Assembly (NCBI GenBank): GCA_050290265.1
Contig: JBNKHI010000009.1
Span: 18,845-82,844, forward strand
Direction: 5' to 3'
DNA from: JBNKFV01 sp050290265
GTDB taxonomy: Bacteria > Pseudomonadota > Gammaproteobacteria > Pseudomonadales > Cellvibrionaceae
Length of the DNA: 64,000 nt
Part shown: positions 34,544 through 43,517 of the stretch, piece after piece
How positions within the stretch are numbered: the first letter of the stretch is position 1
Layout of the letters: the number at the start of each line of letters is the position of its first letter
The notes under the pieces: model-generated
The model's database searches: none
Seen by the model: the letters and a program-made list of their open reading frames with translations, nothing else
What the model was told of the DNA's origin: nothing
Made by a program: the position numbers and the translations under genes

Positions 34544-35905
34544 ATGTTAACTGCTACCAATCCAAGTACTGGTGAGACGCTAGCTGAGTATCCTGCACTC
34601 ACCGCCAGTCAGGCGGAGGATATTATTGATGCGGCACATCAGGCCGCTCAACATTGGCGTAAAACAGACTTTGCCCAGCGTGCCAGTGTGTTAAAAAATG
34701 TGGCTTCGCAATTGCGGTTAATGAAGCCGGTTATGGCTGATCTAATGGCTAAAGAAATGGGTAAACCTGTAAAAGAAGGGGTTGCCGAAGTAGAAAAAGC
34801 GGCGTGGTGCGCTGAACATTATGCTGAGCATGCTGAGTCTTATCTGGCCCGTGAAGAAATCGCATCGGATGCCAGCCTGAGTTACGTAACCTACGAGCCG
34901 CTAGGGACAGTATTGGGAATTTTGCCTTGGAACGCGCCGTTGTGGTTGGCATTTCGCTTCTTGGCGCCATCGTTGATGGCAGGCAACACCTGTGTGTTAA
35001 AGCATGATCCGTTAGTGCCCGGTTGCGCAGCGGCCATTACCGAGGCCTTTCACCGCGCCGGTGTACCGGAGCATATTATGGTTAACTTACCTCTGGAAAA
35101 TGCAGATATAGAAGGGGTAATCCGCAACCCAAAAATTGCCGCTGTATCGTTTACCGGTTCCGCTCGCAGTGGGGCGATTGTTGCGTCTGTCGCTGCCAGT
35201 GAAATAAAGCCTGCAGTTCTGGAGCTAGGAGGTTCTGATCCTTGTGTGGTATTGGCTGATGCGGATTTAGACAAAGCTGCTGACGTGGCGACACTGTCCC
35301 GTATTATCAATGCGGGGCAATCTTGTATTGCTGCCAAGCGAATTATTATTGAAGCGCCGGTATACGATAACTTTGTCGAGAAACTACGTGTCCGTTTGGC
35401 GGCACTAAACGTCGGTGACCCACTGTTGGAAGATACTGAAGTGGGGCCTATTGCCCGCAGTGATTTGCGCGCTGGTTTGCATCGCCAAGTGCAAGAAACT
35501 ATTACTGCGGGTGCGCGTTGCTTGTTGGGTGGAGAGATGCCGAAGAGCGATGGTTTTTATTATCCGGTGACATTTTTGGCCGATGTAACGCCAGACATGT
35601 GTGCCTTTCGTGAAGAGACCTTTGGCCCGGTGATGGTGGCGGTCAAGGCTGATGATGCCGAGCACGCACTAGCCCTGGCGAACGATTCAGAATATGGATT
35701 GGGCGCGGCGATTTGGACTGAGGATAAAGCGCAAGCTGAACGTTTTGCCGTTGAGTTGCAAGCGGGGCAGGTTGCGGTAAATGGGATTGTGAAGACAGAT
35801 CCGCGCTTGCCGAGCGGCGGCATTAAACGCTCTGGTTTTGGTCGTGAGTTAGGTCCTCACGGTATTAAAGAGTTCGTGAATGCCAAGCAGGTTTGGATCA
35901 AGTAA
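34544..35905 (+). CDS. Aldehyde dehydrogenase, probable aspartate-semialdehyde dehydrogenase DoeC
   Basis: NAD(P)-dependent aldehyde dehydrogenase, 453 residues, of the succinate-semialdehyde family (Sad/GabD type). Catalytic residues: Asn130 (LPWNAP), Glu227 (VLELGGSD) and nucleophile Cys261 (AGQSCIAAKR). The C terminus ends SGIKRSGFGREL...KEFVNAKQVWIK as usual. It has TAGGAGG nine bases after the DoeA stop. In this place it should oxidise aspartate semialdehyde to aspartate, the last step of ectoine breakdown. Sequence alone cannot exclude succinate semialdehyde. Confidence 0.82.
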   Translation: MLTATNPSTGETLAEYPALTASQAEDIIDAAHQAAQHWRKTDFAQRASVLKNVASQLRLMKPVMADLMAKEMGKPVKEGVAEVEKAAWCAEHYAEHAESYLAREEIASDASLSYVTYEPLGTVLGILPWNAPLWLAFRFLAPSLMAGNTCVLKHDPLVPGCAAAITEAFHRAGVPEHIMVNLPLENADIEGVIRNPKIAAVSFTGSARSGAIVASVAASEIKPAVLELGGSDPCVVLADADLDKAADVATLSRIINAGQSCIAAKRIIIEAPVYDNFVEKLRVRLAALNVGDPLLEDTEVGPIARSDLRAGLHRQVQETITAGARCLLGGEMPKSDGFYYPVTFLADVTPDMCAFREETFGPVMVAVKADDAEHALALANDSEYGLGAAIWTEDKAQAERFAVELQAGQVAVNGIVKTDPRLPSGGIKRSGFGRELGPHGIKEFVNAKQVWIK

Positions 35906-35911
35906 CGCTCA

Positions 35912-35936
35912 CCCTGCTCCGCCAGATGGAGCAGGG
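35912..35936. terminator. Hairpin between convergent doeC and LEA genes
   Basis: Perfect 9-base stem CCCTGCTCC (35912-35920) and GGAGCAGGG (35928-35936) with a seven-base loop. No T run, so it may slow rather than stop both converging transcripts. Confidence 0.6.
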
Positions 35937-35952
35937 TACTCACGATTAGTTG

Positions 35953-36435
35953 TTATTTCGATGTACTAAAGCGCCCTTTTTCAACCACATGCTGGCTTGG
36001 TAGCCAGCCTTGAAAGTCAATGGTTGCACTCAGTTCGTAGTCCACCGCATTGGCCGTTTGATCCGCGAGTTGCAGTAATAATTTGGGTGCGGCAAACAGG
36101 TTTGCGGTTACTGGCAGCGACACATTGGCATTGCCATATGCCGGGATGCTGGCAATATCACCTGATGCACCGCGCAGCACTTGCACGCCATTGAGTGCGA
36201 GCTGATAGCTCATGCCTTTAATGGGTAAGGCAACGCCATTGGGGTTCACAATATTCAGTTGTATCTCAAAGGCTGCACTGAGACCGCCGGAGCTGGCAGC
36301 GGGTTTAATACCGGTGACAGCCAGCTGTGGTGGTTGCAGTTTTAATGTTGCGCAACCGCCTAGTTGCACCAATAGTACCAGTGCCAGGATAAGGGCACTG
36401 CGCGAGTGTGATAATGAAGAGTGAAGCTTTGTCAT
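35953..36435 (-). CDS. LEA type 2 family lipoprotein
   Basis: A 160-residue lipoprotein. The signal LALVLLVQLGGC places the lipidated Cys at residue 28. The mature domain is a LEA_2/WHy fold: QLNIVNPNGVALPIKGMSYQLALNGVQVLRG matches the late-embryogenesis-abundant type 2 pattern (NPN motif). Bacterial members are envelope proteins linked to desiccation or general stress, with unknown targets. It lies alone, converging on the ectoine operon. A tie to osmotic stress is suggestive given the neighbour, but not shown. Confidence 0.82.
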   Translation of the reverse strand: MTKLHSSLSHSRSALILALVLLVQLGGCATLKLQPPQLAVTGIKPAASSGGLSAAFEIQLNIVNPNGVALPIKGMSYQLALNGVQVLRGASGDIASIPAYGNANVSLPVTANLFAAPKLLLQLADQTANAVDYELSATIDFQGWLPSQHVVEKGRFSTSK

Positions 36436-36523
36436 GTCAGTTCCTTGTGAACGAATACTGACGAGAGTTTACGAGATTTGGAGAAAACGCGCGCGTTTAT
36501 TTCCTCAATCCAGAAATAAAAAA

Positions 36524-36548
36524 GCGCCCCTGGATTATCCGGGGGCGC
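36524..36548 (-). terminator. Terminator of TonB receptor gene (36588-39002)
   Basis: Stem GCGCCCC (36524-36530) pairs with GGGGCGC (36542-36548). On the minus strand it is followed by a TTTTTTATTT tract, so it is an intrinsic terminator 40 bases after the receptor stop. Confidence 0.85.
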
Positions 36549-36587
36549 CAGACGAGTTGGCTAACCAGTTTTAGCTAAACTGTGTGC

Positions 36588-39002
36588 TTAAAAGTACTTC
36601 TTCACACTCAAATACCATTCGCGAGGGCGACCTGGTACCCCAGTTACGACACCCGAGTTGGTAGAAAGGTTGAACTTTGTTTTGTAGTAGTACTTGTCGG
36701 CGAGGTTGGTAACGCCTAACGATGCCTCTAGATCACTGTCCGGGTTTGTCCAGGTGAGTTTGGCATTCAGCAAGGTATAGTCATCTACCCTGCCCAGTTC
36801 AGCATTGTCCGGGTTGGTATAAATGTCATCCTGAAACGACGCGTCTAGCCTTGGAGTGAAGGTACCGAAGTCTGAATTGAAATCCTTGGATATGCCAAGA
36901 CTCCATTTTAATTCCGGTGTGTAAGGTGTAATACCATTTTTAGGAATACTGCTGCCTAAAGCCGGGTTAAGTTCGGTGTATTCGAAATCCAGAGTACTGA
37001 TCGCCGCGTCAATAGACAGACCGTTGTCCAAGCGATACATCGCTTCCAGCTCAATACCTTGTATGTCTGCACTCCCCCCGTTTTGTGGCAATGCACAGGG
37101 GGTACCCAGACCCAGATCTCCCAATGGAACACCAGATGCACCGATAACGTCGTTGCAACTTAACAGGGTTAGCTGAATGTCTTTGTAGTCGTTAAAAAAG
37201 TACGCAGCGTTTAAGCGCAAATGACCATCCAGCAAGTCAGTTTTAACGCCAATCTCGTAGGCAGTTACTTCTTCTTGGTCGAAGGAGAGGGCCTGCTCCG
37301 CATTAAACGGCCGTGGGTTTACGCCGCCACCTTTTACGCCAGTAGAAACCGAGAAAAAGCTCATCAGGTTCTCAGTGAAGCGATACTGCAGGTTTACACG
37401 GTAATCGACATTGTCGCCTTCATACCGCCCGGCAACATTATCCAGTCCACCCAGAATGGGATGTACGCCACCATCGCGAGTACGACGCAGGTAATTATAG
37501 GTTTTTTCTTCCTCGGTATAACGCAACCCAAGGTTCAGGCTGAAGTCATTGGTAACGTCCCATCCCACGTTGGCAAAAACAGCTTTGGTTTTTGCTGGCA
37601 GGCTAGGTGCACCACCGGCAAACGAAAGTGGGTAGGGCGTATAGCGAATATCTACAAACGTATTAAATTTCGACTCCTGTTCAAAGTAGTAGAGCCCTAC
37701 AGTGTAGTTAATGGTTGAATCCGCCGTGTTACCGTTGAGGCGTAGCTCCTGACTTTTCTGCCAATAATCAATCTGATTTTTAGTTAACTGGGTGGAGGCA
37801 GGAGATACATCGGTATCAGAATTAAAGGTGGCAAAATAGTCGCGATAGGCGGTGATTGACTCAATGTTCATGTGGTCGTTCAGATCGAAAATTGCTTTTA
37901 GCGATAGGCCGTTAGCATCGATATGGTTTTGACCATCCATGCGGGTTTCTGCAATAGGTGAGCCATCGAATGAGGCAAAAAATGGATTGCCTGCTAAGGG
38001 TGCCGGTGTCGTCCACGTTATGGCGGGCATAATGAATGAACTGTAATTGGTGTAGGTACCACCAGTGGCGAATTGGTCACTTAGGGGGATTCCATTAATG
38101 GTGGTGTTAGGGCTATTGTTGCTGCCAGTAATGAGTACACCGGATGTATTCGCGGATTCGCTTTCTGAGGTGTCTGCGATAATTGTTAAGTCCACACTAT
38201 CGCTAGGCGTAATATGAATCATTGCGCGTGCGGCGGTTGTGTCGTCATCACCCTCCATACCGTTTACGCAATCGCTGTTTTGGTCGAGATTGGCGGGGAT
38301 GCCACTGTCTGGGTAAACGCAGCCGTAATCGAGACGCTTGATGTAACCATTGTTCTTCTTCGATACGCCAGAGAGCCTCACTGCAACATTTTCGGATAAG
38401 GCGAAGTCAACACTGCCACGCATGTCTAGCCGATCATAGCGGCCAGCGGTTACAGCAAAGTAGCCTGATTCCTCGCCAGTGGGCACTTTGGAGTACATTT
38501 TAATAGCGCCGCCTATAGAGTTCTTTCCTGCTAAGGTGCCCTGTGGTCCACGTAAAATCTCAACTCGATTAAGGTCCATTAGATCGAATTGCGCACCGGT
38601 TAACGCGCCGTAGTACACATCATCGATATAGATTCCGACACCTGGCTCTAAGGCCGGGTTGAAGTCGTATTGTCCGATACCGCGAACAGAGGCTGTGATG
38701 GACGGACCAAATGAGCCACTAGTGGGTGACATGGTGACGTTAGGTGCGTTATTGGCGACATCGGACAATTGGACCTGACTGCGTGCCGCGAGCATATCAC
38801 CGGAGATTGCGGTGATTGAAATGGGCGTGTCCTGCAAATTTTGCTCTCTAAACTGCGCCGTTACTACGACTTCCTCTAGTAAAGAGTCCAAGCCTGAATC
38901 CTGTGCGCTGGCGTTTAGTGCTACCGGCATTAGCAGGGTTGAAGCAATGCCCAGACTCAGTGGGGATATTTTAAACAGAGCGTTTTTAGAGGGTGTGTTC
39001 AT
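36588..39002 (-). CDS. TonB-dependent receptor (paralogue of 46277-48739)
   Basis: An 804-residue outer-membrane active transporter. N-terminal signal peptide, then the TonB-box-like EEVVVTAQFREQNLQDTP, plug domain with PNVTMSPTSGSFGPSITASVRGIGQ and LRGPQGTLAGKNSIGGAI, and a 22-strand barrel ending SVKKYF with C-terminal Phe. Such RGIG/GPQGTL receptors dominate in marine gammaproteobacteria and sphingomonads, often taking up aromatic or lipid-like molecules rather than iron. It shares almost every plug motif with the receptor at 46 kb, so they are close paralogues. No ligand is evident. A 24-base inverted repeat lies about 197 bases upstream. Confidence 0.92.
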   Translation of the reverse strand: MNTPSKNALFKISPLSLGIASTLLMPVALNASAQDSGLDSLLEEVVVTAQFREQNLQDTPISITAISGDMLAARSQVQLSDVANNAPNVTMSPTSGSFGPSITASVRGIGQYDFNPALEPGVGIYIDDVYYGALTGAQFDLMDLNRVEILRGPQGTLAGKNSIGGAIKMYSKVPTGEESGYFAVTAGRYDRLDMRGSVDFALSENVAVRLSGVSKKNNGYIKRLDYGCVYPDSGIPANLDQNSDCVNGMEGDDDTTAARAMIHITPSDSVDLTIIADTSESESANTSGVLITGSNNSPNTTINGIPLSDQFATGGTYTNYSSFIMPAITWTTPAPLAGNPFFASFDGSPIAETRMDGQNHIDANGLSLKAIFDLNDHMNIESITAYRDYFATFNSDTDVSPASTQLTKNQIDYWQKSQELRLNGNTADSTINYTVGLYYFEQESKFNTFVDIRYTPYPLSFAGGAPSLPAKTKAVFANVGWDVTNDFSLNLGLRYTEEEKTYNYLRRTRDGGVHPILGGLDNVAGRYEGDNVDYRVNLQYRFTENLMSFFSVSTGVKGGGVNPRPFNAEQALSFDQEEVTAYEIGVKTDLLDGHLRLNAAYFFNDYKDIQLTLLSCNDVIGASGVPLGDLGLGTPCALPQNGGSADIQGIELEAMYRLDNGLSIDAAISTLDFEYTELNPALGSSIPKNGITPYTPELKWSLGISKDFNSDFGTFTPRLDASFQDDIYTNPDNAELGRVDDYTLLNAKLTWTNPDSDLEASLGVTNLADKYYYKTKFNLSTNSGVVTGVPGRPREWYLSVKKYF

Positions 39003-39501
39003 AAGTTTACCTACATCTACTATTTTAGTTATTGAAAAGAGAAGTTCGGTTTTAGCCGTAAAAAGGACCGCTTAATTAGCCGGCCAGCCAAACTGTTATT
39101 GAGATTTGTAGTGTGTTTGGTCTGGCGACATGAGTTGGTAATTGATAGCGGATACAGTGTTAAAATTATTGTTGTCTTGTCAACATATTTGTGTGTGTCG
39201 ATAGTAGCAATCGTTACTATCGTATTGCAATAGCTAATTAACTCTTTGTGTTTAAAAAATTTTTTTTGTTAACTTAAAGTAAAGATTTTTAATAATCAGG
39301 TTACTGAGTAGCGAAAAGGGATGTGCGTTTGCAGGCAGTTGTAGATTTGCGAGTGATTGGTGAGCCCTGCGAAAGACTAAGAAAAACATTCAGAAATTTT
39401 AAGGGGGTTTAAGAGGCTTTGGCCAGTGGGATGCTTATATTGGCCGCCGGAATACTGAGCGACCTGCTTGCATTGCTTGCAGGTCGCTGGTCATTACATC
39501 G
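39003..39501. promoter_or_regulatory. Receptor upstream region with inverted repeats
   Basis: An inverted repeat CGATAGTA (39199-39206) and TACTATCG (39215-39222), eight-base spacer, is a candidate operator for the TonB receptor. Separately a stem AGCGACCTGC/GCAGGTCGCT (39458-39467, 39479-39488) lies just past the cytochrome b stop on the minus strand and may end that transcript. Confidence 0.55.
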
Positions 39502-40167
39502 TTATATCGGTTTTTGCCATAACCATACTACCAGTGCAGTTGCGCAAACAACGGCAATGATGAGTGCGGCCGGGTGGACGCGAACAGTAACCGCTGTGTC
39601 GTTGGTTATAGTCGGTTTTTTACCGTGAATCATAGCGCCGACGAGTGGGTCTTTGTAGCGAACTCGATGCCAGATAACTCCGAGGATATGCAAAATAACC
39701 AGTGCCTGCAGAATACTCTGCAGTTGATGATGAATAGTGCTGGCGAGGTCTGCTACCCCTTCTGTTACAGCATTATAAAATGGCCCCTCCCAAAGTATGT
39801 CGTCGGTAATAAACAACCCGCTGACAGCTTGCACGAAAAGCCCAACGAGGAGGGTGACAACCATCCAGCCCCCCGCAGGATTGTGGCCTAAGTAGTGACG
39901 TGCGTTGCCTTTGATAAGGCTTACCGTGTACGTCCATGCGTGAACGGGGGATGCGATAAATTGTTGGAAGCGGGCATAGTGTGAGCCAGCAAGTCCCCAA
40001 ATCACTCGGAAGGTGAGTAGACCCAGTAGCGCGTAGCCTGCTCGCATATGCCAGAGCAGCCAATCATCACCCTGGTCGCCGGTTACGATCATAAAGATAA
40101 AAAGGGCCGCCAGGGCCCAGTGAAATAGGCGTGTGGGCAAATCCCACACGTGAACTTTTTTATCCAT
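39502..40167 (-). CDS. Cytochrome b561-type membrane protein (cytochrome b/b6 domain)
   Basis: About 221 residues with four transmembrane helices and their haem-binding histidines (DLPTRLFHWALAALF, LLWHMRAGYALLG, LQALVILHILGVIWHRV). This is the bacterial di-haem b561 / Ni-Fe-hydrogenase cytochrome b fold, passing electrons between quinol and periplasmic c-type cytochromes. ATG 40167 is preferred over 40200, which would overlap the upstream gene; the gap is then 5 bases. The upstream gene encodes a cytochrome c', a common partner in gammaproteobacteria. Function as an electron donor to the cytochrome is likely. Confidence 0.88.
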   Translation of the reverse strand: MDKKVHVWDLPTRLFHWALAALFIFMIVTGDQGDDWLLWHMRAGYALLGLLTFRVIWGLAGSHYARFQQFIASPVHAWTYTVSLIKGNARHYLGHNPAGGWMVVTLLVGLFVQAVSGLFITDDILWEGPFYNAVTEGVADLASTIHHQLQSILQALVILHILGVIWHRVRYKDPLVGAMIHGKKPTITNDTAVTVRVHPAALIIAVVCATALVVWLWQKPI

Positions 40168-40172
40168 ACTGT

Positions 40173-40637
40173 TTAGTCTTTTCGTGCAATGTCGTGACAA
40201 CCCTTACAGCTCTTACCCACATCGCCAATATTCGCGCGAATACCGCCTACACCGGTGCCGGCAGCGGCTGCCAGTTTCTCAGTGGCCGCGACCCACTTCT
40301 TTTGAACCTCTGCTATTTTGGCGTATTCACTCCAGCCTTCAGGCAGGGCTTCAGTAATATCTTTCAGTGCTGGATTGGAATTATCAGAACCTTCAGGCCA
40401 CATAGCGCCATTTTCCATTTTAGCGGCGGCTGCCAAATTATTTGCCGCAGCACTGGCTTGCGCGGCGTCGTAGTCAACCTTGCCTTTGGCCATAGCGCCC
40501 AAAATGCCCATGTTAAATTTTAGAACCTCCATAAACCCTTGGCGCGCCTCTATGGCATCAGCATGGGGATGGTCTGCAGCAAATGAGGCGGTTGGCAATA
40601 CTGCGGTTAAGGCTAATGCGGCAATATAGCGTTTCAT
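40173..40637 (-). CDS. Cytochrome c' (periplasmic, class II c-type)
   Basis: A 154-residue exported haem protein. ATG 40637 with AGGAG upstream gives a signal peptide (MKRYIAALALTAVLPTASFA) ending before ADHPHADAIEARQGFM. It is four-helical, with the haem motif CKGCH (Cys144, Cys147, His148) near the C terminus, as in class II cytochromes c'. These bind NO and can protect against nitrosative stress, or act as electron carriers. It is co-transcribed with the cytochrome b gene 5 bases downstream. Confidence 0.9.
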   Translation of the reverse strand: MKRYIAALALTAVLPTASFAADHPHADAIEARQGFMEVLKFNMGILGAMAKGKVDYDAAQASAAANNLAAAAKMENGAMWPEGSDNSNPALKDITEALPEGWSEYAKIAEVQKKWVAATEKLAAAAGTGVGGIRANIGDVGKSCKGCHDIARKD

Positions 40638-41086
40638 GGCGTTACTCCTGATCATCAAATAAAATCGTAGTTTGGGTAAAACGTTAGTTTACGAAAATAA
40701 TAATCCGCAAAGGTTAAGAAAGCGTTTAAGGTAATCCTGTGCAATGAACTTACCTGATTACGCGGCAGCGGTGAAGTCTTCATGTGTAAATTCGGCTGTC
40801 AGCATAAAATAACCGCAACGCGAAGAAGGTTAGACTGCCGTTGGGTAATTATCAGCATAAATCGGATACGCTTCTGGCTTCGTAGGATCAACTGCTACTA
40901 CTGATATGCTGCCCAGGCAGCCTGTATGGGAACGCAAGTAATTTTGTGACGCCTGAATCTGGATTGTTGTTTGCGCTACCTGCATACTTGCCCGCTTTCA
41001 GTTATCGACGCAACATCGCGGTAGTTATGAGTATGTAGGCTTCAGCAAAACAAGGGAGCGCATACAACAGATTTTGAGGATCAGGA
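40638..41086. other. Intergenic region between cytochrome c' and slyD
   Basis: 449 bases between divergent genes, expected to hold both promoters. I see no gene and no notable repeat. Confidence 0.45.
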
Positions 41087-41569
41087 ATGAATATTACAAA
41101 AGATAGTGTGGTGAGTTTTCATTACCAAATGGCGGATGCGGAGGGTAATGTGTTGGAAACATCCGCAGGCAATGATCCGACCGTTTACTTGCAGGGACAT
41201 GGGGCCATGATGCAAGGCATAGAAGATGCACTGGAAGGTAAGGCCGCAGGTGATGAAGTGAGTGTCACGCTAACACCCGAGCAAGCTTATGGAATGCCCA
41301 AGCCTAATTCGCAAATGCGTATCCCGCGCAAACATTTATTGAATAAAGGTAAGCTGCAGGTTGGCCAGATTGTGCAGGTGAATACTGACAATGGCGCCCG
41401 TCAGGCCACCGTCGTAAAAGTGGGTTTGAAGACAGTGGATATTGATAGTAATCATCCTCTGGCGGGAAAAACCTTAGCTTTTCAGCTCAATGTTGTTGAT
41501 GTCCGGGAGGCAACGGCGGAAGAAAAATCTCACGGCCATGTGCATGCGCCCGGTGGTTGTGGTCATTAA
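41087..41569 (+). CDS. slyD: FKBP-type peptidyl-prolyl isomerase, SlyD family
   Basis: A 160-residue folding catalyst. The FKBP domain is interrupted by the IF chaperone domain (about 65-125). Motifs: VVSFHYQMADAEGNVLETSAG, MQGIEDALEGKAAGDEVSVTLTPEQAYG, and HPLAGKTLAFQLNVVDVREAT. The tail SHGHVHAPGGCGH is a short metal-binding end like that of SlyD, which supplies nickel to hydrogenase maturation in enterics. A 26-base gap leads to the small DUF3081 gene on the same strand. Confidence 0.92.
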   Translation: MNITKDSVVSFHYQMADAEGNVLETSAGNDPTVYLQGHGAMMQGIEDALEGKAAGDEVSVTLTPEQAYGMPKPNSQMRIPRKHLLNKGKLQVGQIVQVNTDNGARQATVVKVGLKTVDIDSNHPLAGKTLAFQLNVVDVREATAEEKSHGHVHAPGGCGH

Positions 41570-41595
41570 TTCTTTAAACGCCCGAGGAAGCAGTT

Positions 41596-41853
41596 ATGTT
41601 GCCTGACGACAAGTTAAATATTCATCGTGCACTCAGGGTTTTTCACCGGATTCATGAGCAAGGTGAGGTTGTCGACGGCCAGCATTGTCTGAATGGTATT
41701 TATGCACAAACGGATTTTGATGGTTATACCGTTACTCTCAGCAATAAGGACGTTGAGCTGAGTATTTTCTTTCATAATAAATACCAGCTAACCAGCAAGA
41801 ACGATTTTGCCTTGCAGGACTTTCTGAACACGCTGAAAATTCTGGATAAGTAA
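41596..41853 (+). CDS. Small DUF3081-like protein
   Basis: An 85-residue soluble protein. The core YAQTDFDGYTVTLSNKDVELSIFFHNKYQL fits the DUF3081 pattern seen in Vibrio, Shewanella and relatives. No catalytic motif and no signal. It follows slyD by 26 bases and is probably co-transcribed. Function unknown. Confidence 0.78.
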   Translation: MLPDDKLNIHRALRVFHRIHEQGEVVDGQHCLNGIYAQTDFDGYTVTLSNKDVELSIFFHNKYQLTSKNDFALQDFLNTLKILDK

Positions 41854-41945
41854 GAGCGTCTTTGTTACTAACAGTTAGTCGGCAAGCAGATAGACAGGTG
41901 TGTGGAAGCTTCCTCACACCCTGTTTGTGGTGCCAAAGGCTAGCG

Positions 41946-43391
41946 TTAGCGTCCCACAGCAGTGTCCGGTACCCAGCTGCCATGAAAGCCAAAAGGCACA
42001 CGTACCGGTAGCTCAATAGTGGCTATGGGGGGCGCCATAAAATCTTGAGCATCCATGATAACAAGCTCGCTTGCCTTGCGGTTGTCGTCGTAAATGTAAG
42101 CAAGTAAATAGCCTTCATCTTCGCTTTTGGCCCCGGCTTTGGGAATAAATGTAGGCTCGGCGCCAAATCGCCCGCTGCCAAAGTCGTGATACCACGACTC
42201 GCCGCTCACCACATCGTTTTTATAAAATCCGGGAAAGGTCACATCTTCTGTCACGGCCATGGAATAGCCAAAGCGATAAGGCTTGCCTTCCAGCTCGCGG
42301 TTAAATTCGGGGAATTCGCGGGTACGCTCGTCGATCATGACTTCCGATACCTGTCGAGTTTTGATATTTGCGGTCCAGCGCACGAAGGTGGGCAGGCTAT
42401 CGCCCATGGGACCATAGATATCGTCTTTAAACGCGCTTTCCAGCTTGAACACATCCAGCACCACATTGCCATTGGCATCTTCGTAGGCATTCATGGGGTG
42501 AAAGACAAAGCAAGGATCAACTGCACACCAGATAATATCTTTAGCTTCGCCATTACGTGGGAGTAAACCAATGCGAGGCTCATGTTCATCGCACCATTTG
42601 AAGGGAATGTTGTGACCTTTAAAAAGTTGTTTAAAGCTAAAGCGAATAGGTAGATCGAAGATCACCGCGTAGTTTTTGGTGAGCGCCATATCGTGAATCA
42701 TTATCGACGCAGGCATGGGCACTTCGACAATCTTCTTCAGTACAGCATGTTTGTCGACGACCACATACTTAATCTTGTTTGGGTATTTTTTGGGGTCATA
42801 ACAAATACCGTGCATTTCACCGGTATCAGGATCGACTTTGGGGTGGCCAGTGAACGTGCCCCAGCCTTTAGGCTGACCAATAGTTTCCAGTTCGTAGCCC
42901 ATCTCAACGGGCGCCATGGTGCTTTCCACTAAGGCCCAGGTTTTACCCCCGTGAGGGAATATATGTATGCCTGGTGAGAAGGTTAGGTTGCGTCCAGCAA
43001 CGTCTTCTCCCAGGGCGGTTGCCATTTCCGCTGTTCGGACCCAGCGGTTGCGATACCACTCGGCTTTGCCATCGGCTAGGCGAATGCCGTGAATCATGCC
43101 TTCAGCGCGAAACCAGTGATCATTGAGTGGATCATATTTGCCAAACGGGTTGGGGCCATTGCGAAGATAGCGGCCGGTCAATTCCTTGGGAATTGTGCCT
43201 TTTACCACTAAGGCGGTGTGGGTGACTTCTTCAGTGACTGGTGCGAAGTTGCCTTCAAAATAAGCGCCAGGTTTATGGAAATTTACAAGTTGGTCAGCAC
43301 TCATGGATTTGCGTGGGTCGGGCCATAACGCCCGGGCAAATGGGCCGGTTACCGCCATAATGCCATTTTCAATCTTGGTTGCGATGCTCAT
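41946..43391 (-). CDS. Carotenoid cleavage oxygenase family (possibly lignostilbene/phenylpropene type)
   Basis: Non-haem iron dioxygenase with a seven-bladed propeller; about 481 residues. The four iron-binding His lie in FTGHPKVD, MIHDMALT, FVFHPMNA and PFGFHGSW, all present. The family cleaves C=C bonds in carotenoids, stilbenes or phenylpropenes such as isoeugenol. Given LigM/LigAB and TonB receptors in the window, a lignin-derived stilbene or phenylpropene substrate is possible. Start uncertain: ATG 43391 has AGGCG nine bases before it; ATG 43424 and 43436 are in frame. A 32-base palindrome lies at 43433-43464, just upstream. Confidence 0.85.
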   Translation of the reverse strand: MSIATKIENGIMAVTGPFARALWPDPRKSMSADQLVNFHKPGAYFEGNFAPVTEEVTHTALVVKGTIPKELTGRYLRNGPNPFGKYDPLNDHWFRAEGMIHGIRLADGKAEWYRNRWVRTAEMATALGEDVAGRNLTFSPGIHIFPHGGKTWALVESTMAPVEMGYELETIGQPKGWGTFTGHPKVDPDTGEMHGICYDPKKYPNKIKYVVVDKHAVLKKIVEVPMPASIMIHDMALTKNYAVIFDLPIRFSFKQLFKGHNIPFKWCDEHEPRIGLLPRNGEAKDIIWCAVDPCFVFHPMNAYEDANGNVVLDVFKLESAFKDDIYGPMGDSLPTFVRWTANIKTRQVSEVMIDERTREFPEFNRELEGKPYRFGYSMAVTEDVTFPGFYKNDVVSGESWYHDFGSGRFGAEPTFIPKAGAKSEDEGYLLAYIYDDNRKASELVIMDAQDFMAPPIATIELPVRVPFGFHGSWVPDTAVGR

Positions 43392-43432
43392 AGTAGGGTG
43401 CGCCTGCAGGGTCGGAGGTTGCATTATATTAT

Positions 43433-43464
43433 CCATAAATAATAACAAATGTTATTGTTTATGG
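43433..43464. promoter_or_regulatory. 32-base near-perfect palindrome upstream of carotenoid oxygenase
   Basis: CCATAAATAATAACA (43433-43447), two bases, then TGTTATTGTTTATGG (43450-43464). Fourteen of 15 positions pair, the other being a G-T pair. It is too AT-rich for an intrinsic terminator and lies between the cti stop and the oxygenase start, so an operator for a dimeric regulator is likely. Confidence 0.68.
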
Positions 43465-43517
43465 AAGGGTAGGTCCCACTTATTTTTCCTGGCATCGCGT
43501 GCGGAGAAGGGCTTGCC

